Shown piece after piece: positions 46,332 to 57,900 of a stretch of 64,000 nt of DNA. The notes under the pieces were generated by a model, which saw only the letters and a list, made by a program, of their open reading frames with translations, did no database searches and was not told where the DNA came from. The DNA comes from Siphonodentalium dalli (lineage: Eukaryota; Mollusca; Scaphopoda; Gadilida; Siphonodentaliidae): the NCBI GenBank assembly GCA_032622095.1, contig CP136067.1, positions 121,371,030 to 121,435,029 of the forward strand, given 5' to 3'. A program made the translations under genes and the position numbers. Numbering within the stretch: the stretch's first letter is position 1; each line of letters starts with the position of its first letter.

Positions 46332-49300
46332 AGTCCGAGAGCCCATAAGGTTTTATTGTCGTCACTCTGACCAAAAGACCCACTCTGCTCATTTTGTGGC
46401 AAATTATATGTAGTTTACGGAAACCAATTTCTTGCGAGTGGGAAACGCGGCGTTTGGGAGATATTTAACATAGAATGATGCCTGGTGAGAGCGAAAAATG
46501 TTACTTAAGTGTTGGGGGAGGGTTAGTAATTACGAATGTATGCAACATATGTAATGTCAGCTAACACGTTATATATACCATTTTGTCGGCAATAAGTCAT
46601 TCTATCTAGTGAATAAACACAGAATTAGAATTTCAGCCATTGACCTCGAGTACGAGAGGTCAAAGGTCAAATATATTTTGAAACGCCATTTTTTTTAAAT
46701 GTCAAATTGGAAAGTTAGCTTAAGAAATTTTATAATCATCTGTTGGAATCCGTTCTAGTATAATTTTGAACTTTACAGTATACCAGATTCGGATATGTGG
46801 AAAGAGAATTAACACAGCCGTAATTGCAACCATTCAAGATGTCAGCCAAAATGTGTGCCGAAATAGCCAAAAACAGTAAAAATTCATAAGGTCTCTCTGA
46901 TCGCCGTTATAGTAAAGATGATGTCACATGCGGTCATGTTGTCCGTTCGATACGTTATGGTAATATACAACCCTTACAAATTAGCCAAAAATCCGACACA
47001 AAAATCAAATATGGCGGCCAAGATGGCCGCCGAAATGTGAACATTTGCTATTTTTCGGACATTTCACCACTTTTCGTTTGTCTATGTTGGAAAATATTGG
47101 TTCCTTGACGCGATTTTATACATTTATCGTATAGAAGAATTATTGGCGAACACATGGGGATAATAATATACATTCCTTGCTGGAAATGTTTGTCCGATAT
47201 CACGTTTTCCCAAATGCCGGTATAATTCGGTCAAAGCCAAAACGACGCTAATAACGCAATGGCTGTTTCGAATCATCAATGAATGTTATTGCTATCACAA
47301 TAAAACCCACGCGTATATATGTGCAGGAGATACTCGAGCTAGGCTTCCTCTTATACCTGAGTTGAGAAATATTCACCCAAATCCAAGATGGCGGCCAAAA
47401 TGGCCACCAGAAATAGAAAAATTGCCGAAAATCGCTGATTTGAACATCAGTGACAGCTATTGTCACGACAACTCCACACATATTGTGAGTTGGGAAGACT
47501 GAGTCGAAGAACTTATATTGCATCCAAATAAAAGTCGCCCAATCCAAAATGGCGCCCACAATGGTGGACATATTTAGAAAATCACCGAAAATCTATCATA
47601 TTCACATCATTGGGAATTATTGTCAAGACAACTCTACCCATGCTTACAGCCGAGTTGGAAATACTGTGATAAAGTAATTATCTTGGATTTGATGAAGGAT
47701 ATTTTTTCCAAATCGAAGATGGCGGCCAAAATTGGGTCCGAGATTTGAAACCAAGCTTACATTCCTTTACTTTCATACTATGTGCGTCATTGTTGTGAGA
47801 ATTTGGTCGTCATCTTGAACTAGAAAGGCATATGGTCTATAAGTATACTAGCTTACAGGTCATCTCCATGTATGTATTTCTCATATCCCATGTGGATAAC
47901 CACGTGTACACCTGGCGAACTTCCCAGCTAACTAGTCATTTCTCAATAGATGGTTCAACTCACAAACTTAGCGAACGTATTAGCATACGTGGACAACTTC
48001 GGCAGTGTTTCAAGCTAGCTTCCATTGGACACATTCATATCTGCTACAGAGACGACCATAATGTACCGACTACCCACACTTCTTGATCATGATCCTAAGC
48101 AACTTTGTATCGTCCCGCATTCGTCTCGTTAGCAGAGAAGAACAATACCCGCGGTGCTAGTTTGTAGACAAGCGCCATGACAGTGGGAATGAAATGGGCC
48201 ACGGCATACACCATCACATCAGGTGCATATTTCAGATATAGAATGTCATGTGTGTTGGTGCTTTTGGTGTGGTAAGATTTGTGTTTCCATATCCGTTTCA
48301 ATGCCGTTCTTAATCAACTTGACCAGACATGTAATTTTGTCTGGATAATACTATCCTATCCTCCCCAGAAGAGTCGGATGGGCAAATGATGTCTTTATGG
48401 AATGAAGGTATGCGTTGTTGTTATCCTCTCTCAAGACTAGTGTCAGTATATGGGCGGTATTTTCCAAGGAACTGTGAAGCATTTGTGAGAACAATTTATA
48501 GATCGATGGGAATGGATGATGACATTGGTGAACTTGACCTTTATGGTCATATAGCTTTATAGTATATAACTTTAGAATATAGTAGTTAATATGTCTCATG
48601 CAGGACAATGGCTTTGAATGGCGATGTTACCAAGAAATAAATTGGTGTATCCAACGTAGGTTAAACTTGATGCAATGTCTCAACAATCCCCTAGATGTTT
48701 TTCGAGTTAAAATTTTCACCATTGTGGTGATGGCATTGTACTTTCTTGAACCACACCGACCATCACACATCGTGAGTATGACATCAACTACCAAATGCAT
48801 CGTCCTCAAGACTACATCCCATTCTGGGTGGGGCTTATATAGTAGTAGCCAATGGTACAAGCCTGGTATAATTGATTAAGAACGGCTTCCAAACGGATTG
48901 TAAGATACAATCTTAGCATATAAGGGAAGCAAAGCTACATGCGATCATGTCTAAATCTAAAACATGCCCAAAAGAAGCGGCAGTGCAGTCATGGTCCAAT
49001 TTCATTTCCACTATCATGACACTTGTCCACAAACTAGCACCGTGTGTATTCTTATTATCTGCTTGGATATGTACGGTGAGACGATTGTTGAACGCCACCA
49101 TGACTGTGTATTGTTATTATCTGCTTGGATCTGTACGGTGAGACGATTGCTGGAAGCCACAAGGACTGATCTTATGATCACGGTCAAGAAGTGAAAGTAT
49201 ATTATGCATTATGGTCTTCTACGCCTTAGCAGAAAGGCACCCGTCAAATGTTAGGCTTTCAGAAATTCGAAGCCATATACAGAAGATATCCGGCTACGTC

Positions 49301-51293
49301 AGTATGTGAATAAGTGAATTGATGAACCATATATTGAGAAGTGGCTGGATGGGTAGATCACCATTTTGTTATCCACATTAAGTTACCAAATCTGAATCTG
49401 AATACGCAGATAGAGACGTCCTTCTGAAAGCTATTATACGCATCGACCGCATAACGTTCTAGTTTATAACACAATATGACGATCAGACCCCATATGTAGT
49501 GTCTGAATTATACCATAAGCTACCACGAATGAAGCTCGTCAAGAATAAGGATAAGAATTCCCATCTTTCGAGACAAACGCGTGAGCTTGACACCGGCATA
49601 TGTATTGTGGGGTTTCATCCTTCCAGAAGGCGACGACCTATGTTGGAACTAATAGTTGGCTTATGTACCGTTTCGTTCAATCCATACATATTGATATTAT
49701 GACGAAAAGTTGAAATTTGTGTGTGATAATTTCGACTTTCTTCAATTTTTGGCCACCAGTTTGGCAGCAATCTTGATTGCGAAAGTTGGCCAAACTCAAA
49801 TAGATACTTCATATCAATTTTCCATATGAATATTTAAGTGTGTGTAGAATTCTCACAACAATGACGCACATAGTATGAAAGTAAAGGAATGTAAGCTTGT
49901 TTTCAAATCTCAAAATCCTTCATCAAATACAAGATAATTACTTTATCACAGTATTTCCAACTCGGCTGTAAGCATGGGTAGAGTTGTCTAGACAATAATG
50001 CCCAATGATGTGAATATGAGAGATTTTCTGTGATTTTCTAAATATGTCCATCATTGTGGGCGCCATTCTGAATTTGGGCAACTTTTATTTGAATGAAATA
50101 TGAGCACAGTTCTTCGAACCAGTGTACCCAACTCACAACAGTAAGCAGGTGTGGAGTTGTCGTGACAATAACTGTCACTGATATTAACATCAGCGATATT
50201 CGGCAATATTTCTATTTCTGGTGGCCATTTTAGCCGCCATCTTGGATTGGGTGAATATTTTTCTACTCGGGTATAAGAGGAATCCTAGCTCGAGTATCTC
50301 CTGCACATATTACGCGTGGGTTTTGTTGTGATAGCAACAACATTCATTGATTCGAAACAGTCATTGTGTTATTAGCGTCGTTTTGGCTTTGACCGGATTA
50401 TACCGGCATTTGGGAAAACGTGATATCGGACAAAACTTTCCAGCAAGGAATGTATAATTATTATCCCCATGTGTTCGCCAATGATTCTTCTATACGATAA
50501 ATGTATAAAATCGCGTCAAAAAGCCAATAATATTTTCCAACATAGACAAACGAAAGGTGGTGAAATGTCAAAAAATAGCAGTTTTCACATTTCGGCGGCC
50601 ATCTTGGCCGCCATATTGGAGTTTTGTGTCGGATTTTTGGCTAATTTGTAAAGGTTGTATATTACCATAACGTATAGAACGGACAACATGACCGCATGTG
50701 ACATCATCTTTACTATAACGGCGATCAAAGATACCTTATTAATGTTTACTGTTTTTGGCTATTTCGGCACACATTTTGGCTGACATCTTGAATGTTTGCA
50801 ATTGCGGCTGTGTTAATTTTCTTTCCACATATCCGAATCTGGTATACAGTAAAGTTCAAAATTATTCTAGAACGGATTCCAACAGATGATTATAAAATTT
50901 CTTAAGCTAACTTTCCAATTTGACATTTAAAAAAATGGCGTTTCAAAATATATTTGACCTTTGACCTCTCGTACTCGAGGTCAGTGGCTGAAATTCTAAT
51001 TCTGTGTTTATTCACTAGATATAATGACTTATTGCCGACAAAATGGTATATATGACGTGTTAGCTGACATTACATATGTTGCATACATTCGTAATTACTA
51101 ACCCTCCCCCCAACACTTAAGTAACATTTTTCGCTCTCACCAGGCATCATTCTATGTTAAATATCTCCCAAACGCCGCGTTTCACACTCGCAAGAAATTG
51201 GTTTCCGTAAACTACATATAATTTGCCACAAAATGAGCAGAGTGGGTTTTTTGGTCAGAGTGACGACAATAAAACCTGATGGGCTCTCGGACT
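46332..51293. mobile_element. Foldback element FB-2 (5.0 kb, AGTCCG termini)
   Basis: Begins AGTCCGAGAGCCCATAAGG and ends with the complement GGGCTCTCGGACT. Flanks are a 5-bp duplication ATAAT (46327-46331, 51294-51298) inside satellite S. Arms of about 1.5 kb (46332-47815 and 49835-51293) are close reverse complements. Five AAGATGGCGGCC-like modules lie in the left arm (near 46838, 47012, 47383, 47543, 47716). The 2-kb centre is itself a weaker inverted repeat: the complement of about 48100-48300 resembles about 48870-49140. Frames of 60-93 codons in the centre have no recognised domain. No transposase found. Confidence 0.85.
49030..49165 (+). repeat. 60-bp tandem duplication in the FB-2 centre
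   Basis: TTATTATCTGCTTGGAT(A/C)TG followed by TACGGTGAGACGATTG occurs twice about 62 bp apart (from about 49050 and 49112). Confidence 0.75.
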
Positions 51294-51606
51294 ATAATGA
51301 TGGTATATATAAATGCTGAGCATTTCTCTTTGATAGAGCGTTGTGTATTATGGTACTATATACCGACGCGAAAAGTTACACGATATCTAGTGAATCTGAA
51401 CTCGGCTTTTGTCGATGATGAAACTACAATAATGATGTCTAAATTAAGATAATTTGTCTTTGATAGAGCATTGTGTGTTATGGTACTAACAGTGCGAGCC
51501 CCAGGCGACGACACATTGTCACGATGATATATCACCTAGCAGTGCATGCATACCGATGTCTACAACTGATGCACGTAAATTCACACCATATGTCTTTAAT
51601 AGATCA
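51294..51606 (+). repeat. Satellite S continuation after FB-2
   Basis: Begins with the duplicated ATAAT then GATGG. GTGAATCTGAACTCGGCTTT at about 51390 and TTTGATAGAGCATTGTG at about 51459 show two units. TTTAATAGATCATTAA at the end is the insertion point of the next MITE. Confidence 0.7.
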
Positions 51607-52049
51607 TTAAAGGCCCACTTAATTTTCGAACCCCCAGCAGATCACTTTATATCAAATATATGCCAGGGTATATACCACTTGAAAGAGGAAGCTCCAAACC
51701 ATAATATTTGGTGTAATAAACTGTGAACATGTTGTTTTTGTTGAGGTACCAACGTGTGTTCTGTGCTTAAGTTTCATCGGGACTGTTCTGCAAAGTCTAT
51801 TATTTTCAATGGAAGGGGAATAACTCTATATCTTAGTTTAAATTATGTTGCATTCTGGGAGCGAAACGGTGGAAATGTTTCTATGATTTCAGCTATTTTC
51901 TATTACTCTATGGGCACCTTCTGAGACATAGACGTTCCAAATAGTTATGAATTTTAGTATTTTAATCATATTTTATATCATTATTAAAACCGTACATCAA
52001 GGCACTATAAAAAAAAATCGGTGACTTCGAAAATTAAATCGGTCTTTGA
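51607..52049. mobile_element. TTAA MITE, family C, copy 3
   Basis: TTAA at 51607-51610, AGGCCCACTTAATTTTCGAA start, inverted end TTCGAAAATTAAATCGGTCT, then TTGA (mutated TTAA). It is collinear with 14663-15129, in inverted orientation by its interior (GAAGCTCCAAA first). Inserted in satellite S. Confidence 0.8.
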
Positions 52050-52169
52050 GTGTAATATGGTACTACGGACTCGAACCTCACTTGCCCATCATGCATATAT
52101 ATATATTATGGCGACACGATGCCATAAGCTGTCACTTCATCAACGATGATAAACTTAAAGATGCATAAT

Positions 52170-52383
52170 CTGATTAAGCGGCCCTCAATTACTATTTATT
52201 TGGATTCGGGGGTATACTATATAAAATATTTGATTCGAGTCGAGGAACCCACCTATCAAAGCTCAGAATGATATGATGTCGATTTAAAAAATCAATTATT
52301 TTTTTAACCATCGAGACTTATAAGTGGCCCAGTAAAAAGTCGACGAGCTGACGTTCCCGGACCAATTTTGCGGATGAAGATGG
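52170..52383 (-). repeat. Family D fragment
   Basis: CAATTACTATTTATTTGGAT, ATTCGAGTCGAGGAACCCA and TGGCCCAGTAAAAAGTCGAC match family D in reverse. TTAA ends are absent on the left. It abuts the intact copy at 52384. Confidence 0.65.
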
Positions 52384-52866
52384 TTAAAGGTACTCAATCC
52401 GACCAGACGCTTCTAAATTACTATTTCTTTGGCTTCGGGGGTAAAAAATATTTGATTCGAGTCGAGGAACCCATCCATCAAAGTTCAGAGTGATTATATA
52501 TCGATGTTTGAAATTTGCTGTTTCTATTGTTTGTGGACCAAATCTTGTCCAGGACCACGTGCTCAAACGGACAAATTGCGGTTGTAATATGGATAACTCG
52601 AAAATCAAGTAGTTACTATTAACAATAATAACCACTTGATTTTAGAGTTATCCACCTTACAACCGCAATTTGTCCGTTTGAGCACGTGGTCCTGGACAAG
52701 ATCTTATTCTGGTCCACAAACAATAGAAACAGCAAACTTCAAACATCGATATATAATCACTCTGAGCTTTGATGGGTGGGTTCCTCGACTCGAATCAAAT
52801 ATTTTTTACCCCCGAAGCCAAAGAAATAGTAATTTAGGAGCGTCTGATCGGATTGAGTACCTTTAA
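52384..52866. mobile_element. TTAA MITE, family D, intact palindrome
   Basis: TTAA at 52384-52387 and 52863-52866. The 475-bp element starts AGGTACTCAATCCGACCAGA, and its right half is the reverse complement of the left with very few mismatches, folding near 52620-52630 (TATTAACAATAATAA). Each half translates to an 83- or 76-codon frame of the same sequence, which reflects symmetry and not coding. Confidence 0.85.
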
Positions 52867-53088
52867 CTCTAAAACCAAGAGGTTTGTGTTGATAATAAGG
52901 CAAAATTTCAAAGAACAACATGATGACAAATAACACGTTTCGGGCAATTTTTTTCTAAAGTGGACTGTGGTTAGCATTATTTTTGGGCAATTAATCGATT
53001 CTGATAACTGAAGCGGCATTTCTAAAAATGTTGTTGTTGTTGGAATCTGATTATATGGGGACCATCGAATCAGATTGACTACCTTTAA
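52867..53088. mobile_element. Half copy of family D (subtype with GTTGTTGTT)
   Basis: Starts at the family fold region (CTCTAAAACCAAG) and ends ATCGAATCAGATTGACTACCT then TTAA (53085-53088). Internal TGAAGCGGCATTTC and ATGGGGACCATC are shared with the copies at 15.2 and 60.2 kb. Confidence 0.65.
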
Positions 53089-53225
53089 TATGTCGTCAGA
53101 AGTTACGCGATATCTAGTGAAATTAGTGAATCTGAACTCGGCTATTGTCGAGGATGAAACTATTCAATAGTGATGCCAAAATTGAGATCATTGGTGTTTG
53201 ATAGGTAGTATGGTTCTATACCGGA
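53089..53225 (+). repeat. Satellite S unit
   Basis: GTCAGAAGTTACGCGATATC, GAATCTGAACTCGGCTATTG and GAGGATGAAACTATTCAATA. The preceding unit is interrupted by family D elements. Confidence 0.7.
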
Positions 53226-53945
53226 GCTAACATCAGTCGACGCCACACGATGATATATCATCAGACTAGCAGTCCATAATAATATCTACTAAAGACACCC
53301 ATTGGAGTTAAGCAAGCCAATTGTCTGGTGTTTCCTGATCGGTATATTAGTCTATGCCATTAGGAGTATGGGTCAGTCGTTCATTTAAAGACCAGACGGT
53401 ACGATATATCACAAGTACAAAACTCATAAATAAGGACGGATGAGTAGTGTCTGTGCTTGTTTAGCGGATATTAAATAAGTTTAGGTACGAATTTGCAACA
53501 TCACATTGATCTACGGGGATTAGTACGTCATCAACGATAAGTTGAGTGATCGGCCCAGACACATAATTGGCCAATTTGTCAGTCACGCAGAAGTTCAGAT
53601 AAACTGCAAACGAGGCACTAACTAACGTGTCACATCGGCACCGTATCATTATGTCAATTTAAATCACACGAACTTCAACTTTTTTGCATATTAAATTTTG
53701 TTGATAGCTTATTAGTTTAAGAGTGCAAGCGCGCGATTGTAAACAGTATTTAAAGGAGCACACAAACAAACCCATTATTTCTTGATAATAGAAGCTCCAT
53801 TGACTTGTCTCTGACTCAAAATTGTTATTTGTATTTCTGTATCTCAGTACAACAAGTTCGGAGAAGAGACGACGGACCCACAGTGTATTTTTCTAAGTGA
53901 ATTTCATCAGGTAGCAGTTAGAAACTATATATATGGTAGAGAGTA
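53226..53945. other. Stretch without recognisable genes
   Basis: No supported feature. GGAGTTAAGCAA near 53305 resembles 5S rRNA box A in isolation only. Confidence 0.35.
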
Positions 53946-53949
53946 TAGT

Positions 53950-54482
53950 TGGGCGCGAAGCAGATCATGCCATGAATCTCTACTCTGGCTAACGCCCGTA
54001 TAGAGTTCATATTCCACCAGTACAAAACCTGGGAACTTTTTGAATTTTTGACAGGGAACGTTATAAAGTTGAAAAAATAACGCGGGGAATATATTTCTTA
54101 GTTATTATCTGTTCCTTAATAATGTACTTCTCTATGGGTGAAGGTCCCAACTCGAAATTGCATGCAATTCTGTGACTTCTGTGACCTGATATCGCAATAA
54201 ATATTCATTTAATTACCCAGGACTCAGGAGAAATTACATAATTGTAAGAAACGCAAAGCAAAATCGCCCACAAAGTCACGTAAATCGTGAAATTTCGAGT
54301 TGGGACCTTCACCTACAGTGAAGTACATTATTAAGGAACAGATAAAACTAAGAAGTATATTCCCCGCGTTATTTTTCAACTTTATAATGCTCCCTGTCAA
54401 AACTTCAAAAAGTTCCCAGGTTTTGTACTGGTAGAATATGATCTCTATACGGGCGTTAGCCAGAGTAGAGATTCGTGGCATG
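53950..54482. repeat. Large hairpin, arms about 230 bp
   Basis: Left arm (CATGAATCTCTACTCTGG, CCAGTACAAAACCTGGGAAC, GGTGAAGGTCCCAACTCGAAA) is complemented in 54260-54482 around a spacer of about 80 bp. The 118-codon minus frame (54224-54580) lies across the hairpin and part of its translation is mirrored by the other arm. No termini or target duplication found. Confidence 0.8.
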
Positions 54483-54484
54483 AT

Positions 54485-55720
54485 GTAGGCGCCAAGCGTC
54501 CGGAATGGTCGAACAGATGGAGTAATCTCCTTCATCCTACTTCCAACCATGGAGTGATTTATGTTAGAGATTTCCATCACTTTGGATAGATTTAGGTACC
54601 AGTTGATATACCTAACCCTAACCCTGAACCAAAATCCGACCCAATTATATAGGGGGTGTAAATGGAATTCCTATGGAACAGGGGCGGGTCCATTACCTTG
54701 TAAGTAATGCATTATACCATAACACTTTGTGCTAAAATTCCACTTCAACTTTTGTATATTAGATATGAGTTGTCTCTTCAAATATATTTAGTATATTCAT
54801 ATGCATTATATGTATTATCCAATCCATTGCTGTATGATATATACTAATATAGACTATATTGTTAAATGCGTATATTGTACATGTATACATATATACACAT
54901 TATATATTGCTGAAGGTGCTCATTTAAACGGTAATTTAACGGAGGACTGTCTCCTTTTAGGGACGAATTTATACCAGCCCATTGTTTGTGTATTGACCCC
55001 CCCCCTTCCAATCCATAACTTAACATGAAGACAGCCACAAGTTCTGAACCACGTATAAACAACATATGCAGGCATGCATTCATGTCGTGCAACACTCACA
55101 CTGGGCCACGGTCCTGATCCGAACTCATCAATCAACTAAATATCTGAATTTGTCAAATTATCTTAATATTGTCACTCCTAAATTCCTAATTAGTTATGAC
55201 AACCACACTATGTAACTATATCTGTCATCAGAAAGACTCTGTCAAATTACTAATGTTATATTACCGACTATTTACCGTTAAACAGAGATGTAAAAGATGA
55301 CACATGGGGTCATCTGTTTCAGGAAGCAGTACTAACAATTTCATACCACAGAGCCAAATGAAACACGATAACAACATACATTATTATATTCACATAATAA
55401 GATATAGATATCCCCATAGCACCGGATACATGTATATAATGTATATATCATTATGTTCTTTTGTTATGTTCATGCGAATTATGAGAATAAATAATCATCA
55501 ACTACTTTCAGAGTTCGGTTTAACAAAATTAAAACAATAAATTATATGTTTGTGGTCTCCCCGCGTACCCAAAAGTTACACTGACCCTATTTTTAAAATC
55601 CAATTTTATGATCTTTTATAACTTATAAATGAATGTTTTTTTTTTTCAAAATAAAAAGCGTTCATGTGCTACCGGGCTTATGGGAATGAGATAATGGTGG
55701 TCGTAATTTCCGTTAAAGGC
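54485..55720. other. Stretch without recognisable genes
   Basis: AT-rich. Two CCCTAA repeats at 54607-54623 are too few for a telomeric tract. A C-run lies at 54997-55005. No domain seen in any frame. Confidence 0.35.
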
Positions 55721-55734
55721 TGTTAAAGACCCAC

Positions 55735-56183
55735 TTAAAGGCCCACTTAATTTTCGAATCATCATATCACATTATATACAACATATTCCATATTATATAT
55801 CATGTGAAAAAGGAAGCTCCAAAACATGGTATTATCAACTGATCCGGTCGAATAAACTGGGAACATTGTTTTTGTCGAGGTACTGCATGAGGTGTGTTCT
55901 GTGATTAATTTCGATCCAGACTGTACTATAAAGTCTATTATTCTCAATGGAAGGGGAATAACTCTATCTCTTAGTTTGAATTCTGATGCGTTCTGGGTTG
56001 ACAAGGGGGGAGTCTCGGAATGAATCTAAGAATCTCAATCACTTGGTGGACATTCCAAGGCCACATCTGTTCCGTATTCTGGTGGAATATATATATATTC
56101 GGTTCCTCTTCCAAATGGTAAATAATATGGGATATGTTGTGTATAATGTAATCTGGTCATTCGAAAACTAAGTGGGCCTTTAA
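55735..56183. mobile_element. TTAA MITE, family C, copy 4
   Basis: TTAA at 55735-55738, AGGCCCACTTAATTTTCGAA start, inverted end TTCGAAAACTAAGTGGGCCT, TTAA at 56180-56183. A short extra TTAAAGACCCACTTAA precedes it, a second partial terminus. Confidence 0.8.
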
Positions 56184-56614
56184 TTTTCGAATCCCCAGAT
56201 CACGTTATATACAACATATTCCATAGTACATATAATTTATATACCATTGAAAGGGGAAGCTCCAAAATATTGTATTATCTACTTATCCGGTCGAATAAAC
56301 GGTCAACATGTTGTCAAGGTACCGACGTGAGTTCTGAGCTTGATTTCGATCTGGTCCGTGCCGTCAGTCTATTATTCTCAATGGAAGTGGAATAACTCTA
56401 TGTCTAAGTTGTGAATTGCTAGGATCATTCTGGGGTAAATAACGGGAGTAGTATTGGTGTGAATCTGAGAATTATGTCACTAGTCTTGGTGGAAACTCCT
56501 AGGTCACATCTGTTCCGTATATATTCCGGTAGAATATATATATTTGCTCTTCCAAATGGTATATAATATGGAATATGTTGTGATATGGGCATTCGAAAAT
56601 TAAGCGGGCTTTTA
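56180..56614. mobile_element. TTAA MITE, family C, copy 5, sharing a TTAA with copy 4
   Basis: Follows copy 4 directly: TTAATTTTCGAATCCCCAGA is the family terminus with the outermost bases missing. The inverted end TTCGAAAATTAAGCGGGCT lies at about 56592-56610. The two elements are in tandem, orientation matched (GGGGAAGCTCCAAAATA in both). Confidence 0.75.
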
Positions 56615-56929
56615 AAGACACGGTTGGTCTTGGCGGTGGGTATCCTGTGAAATATACCGCCACAAACAGAAATAACATCAAAATGTAGATAGACTTTGTC
56701 CGTATACAAATAAGTAAAAATCGCATAAACAGTATGTTATGGTCATATATGTTTGACCATTGTTATGTAAACAAAAGCATAAAAAAGTTACTTTTCTGGT
56801 GTTTGTTTATATTATGATGGTAAACATAAAGAGCGTTTTTTTGTTGGCGAATACCTGGTATGGAACTAATAAAGAGCGTTTATGCCATTTGTGTGTGATT
56901 AGCCAGTAGCATCAGATGTGGCTAGAGGG

Positions 56930-57245
56930 TCTCCGCTGGGGGGGTGTCCACCTTGGGAATTTCCAACTGCACCCCCCCTTGAGTCGCAATCACACCAACA
57001 CTACTTTTTGCATAATTCCATTTGAACCCCCCCCCCTTGAGTCGGACAACTTTTTGCATATTTACATTTGCACCCCCCCCCCCTCATGCTCAGGCCTAAT
57101 TTCCTATATATTCATAAGCCATGCTTCTATTTTCCCAGTATGAGAACATTAAGATATTTTAACCTGAAAATTGCCCCCCCCCCCCCCAAAAACAACTAGT
57201 GATCTAATTCCAGACAAATGCACACAACTACCGACAACAGACCAG
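56930..57245 (+). repeat. C-run rich low-copy repeat
   Basis: CCCCCCCTTGAGTCG followed by ACTTTTTGCATA(A/T)TT recurs at about 56975 and 57035, with C-tracts of 7-15 bases at 56973, 57028, 57073 and 57174. No coding evidence. Confidence 0.55.
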
Positions 57246-57247
57246 GA

Positions 57248-57900
57248 AACACCGGGCCGACCATGGTTGTTCGGCTCGGTGTGAGAAAATTTTGAAAACT
57301 ATTCAAGAAAATCGCAAATCCTAGCATCAAGACTGGCCTCAACTGAAGCTTTCCTAGTGTTGGAAATTTCAAACCTCATACTCCCCCTCAGGTTGGAAAA
57401 TTCTTCAACTGATGACCATTTATGTCTACAAATTTGACCAAATGTAGTAAAATATTGTTTTGCTAAACTCTAATTAGCAGTTTTGTATTGGCCATGTGAA
57501 TGGGGCAATGACACACCGGGCCGACCATGGTTCGGCCCGGTGTGCGAAAATTTTGAAATCTGAACAAGAAAATCGCAAAATCCTAACATCTAGACTAGCC
57601 TCAAGCCTTCCTACTGTTCGAAATTTCAAACCCTACACCCCCACTTAGGTTGGAAATTTTCCAACTGATGACAATTCCAATGACAATGTTGACCAATTGT
57701 ATGACAATATTGTTTTCTTAAATTAACTAGAAGTTTTTGACTGGCCACGGGGGAGAGATCAGGACACAAGCTTTCCAAGTGTTGGAAATTTCCAACCTGT
57801 CACCCCCCTAAGGTTGGAAAATTTCCAACTGATGACCATTTCTGTCAAAATTTTTGACCAAAAATAGGAACATATGCAAATATTGGTCGAAAAACAATAA
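57248..57900 (+). repeat. 262-bp tandem repeat with GC hairpin (2.5 units)
   Basis: ACACCGGGCCGACCATGG at about 57250 and 57512 begins each unit. In the second unit it forms a perfect hairpin with TTCGGCCCGGTGT. Downstream blocks (AAAATTTTGAAA, GTTGGAAATTTC, GGTTGGAAAATTC, CAACTGATGACCATTT) recur, and a third partial unit starts near 57770. Confidence 0.8.

Noticed and set aside
47832-49194. Several 60-93 codon frames in the centre of FB-2 with similar words on both strands (VYKLAP, VHKLAP)
   Set aside because: The similarity follows from the weak inverted repeat of the centre. No start-to-stop frame spans a domain and I recognise no transposase motif.
53300-53360. 5S rRNA-like word GGAGTTAAGCAA
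   Set aside because: Surrounding sequence does not follow the rest of the 5S internal promoter, and no complete gene could be aligned by eye.
54607-54623. Telomere-like CCTAACCCTAACCCT
   Set aside because: Only about two repeats; expected by chance.
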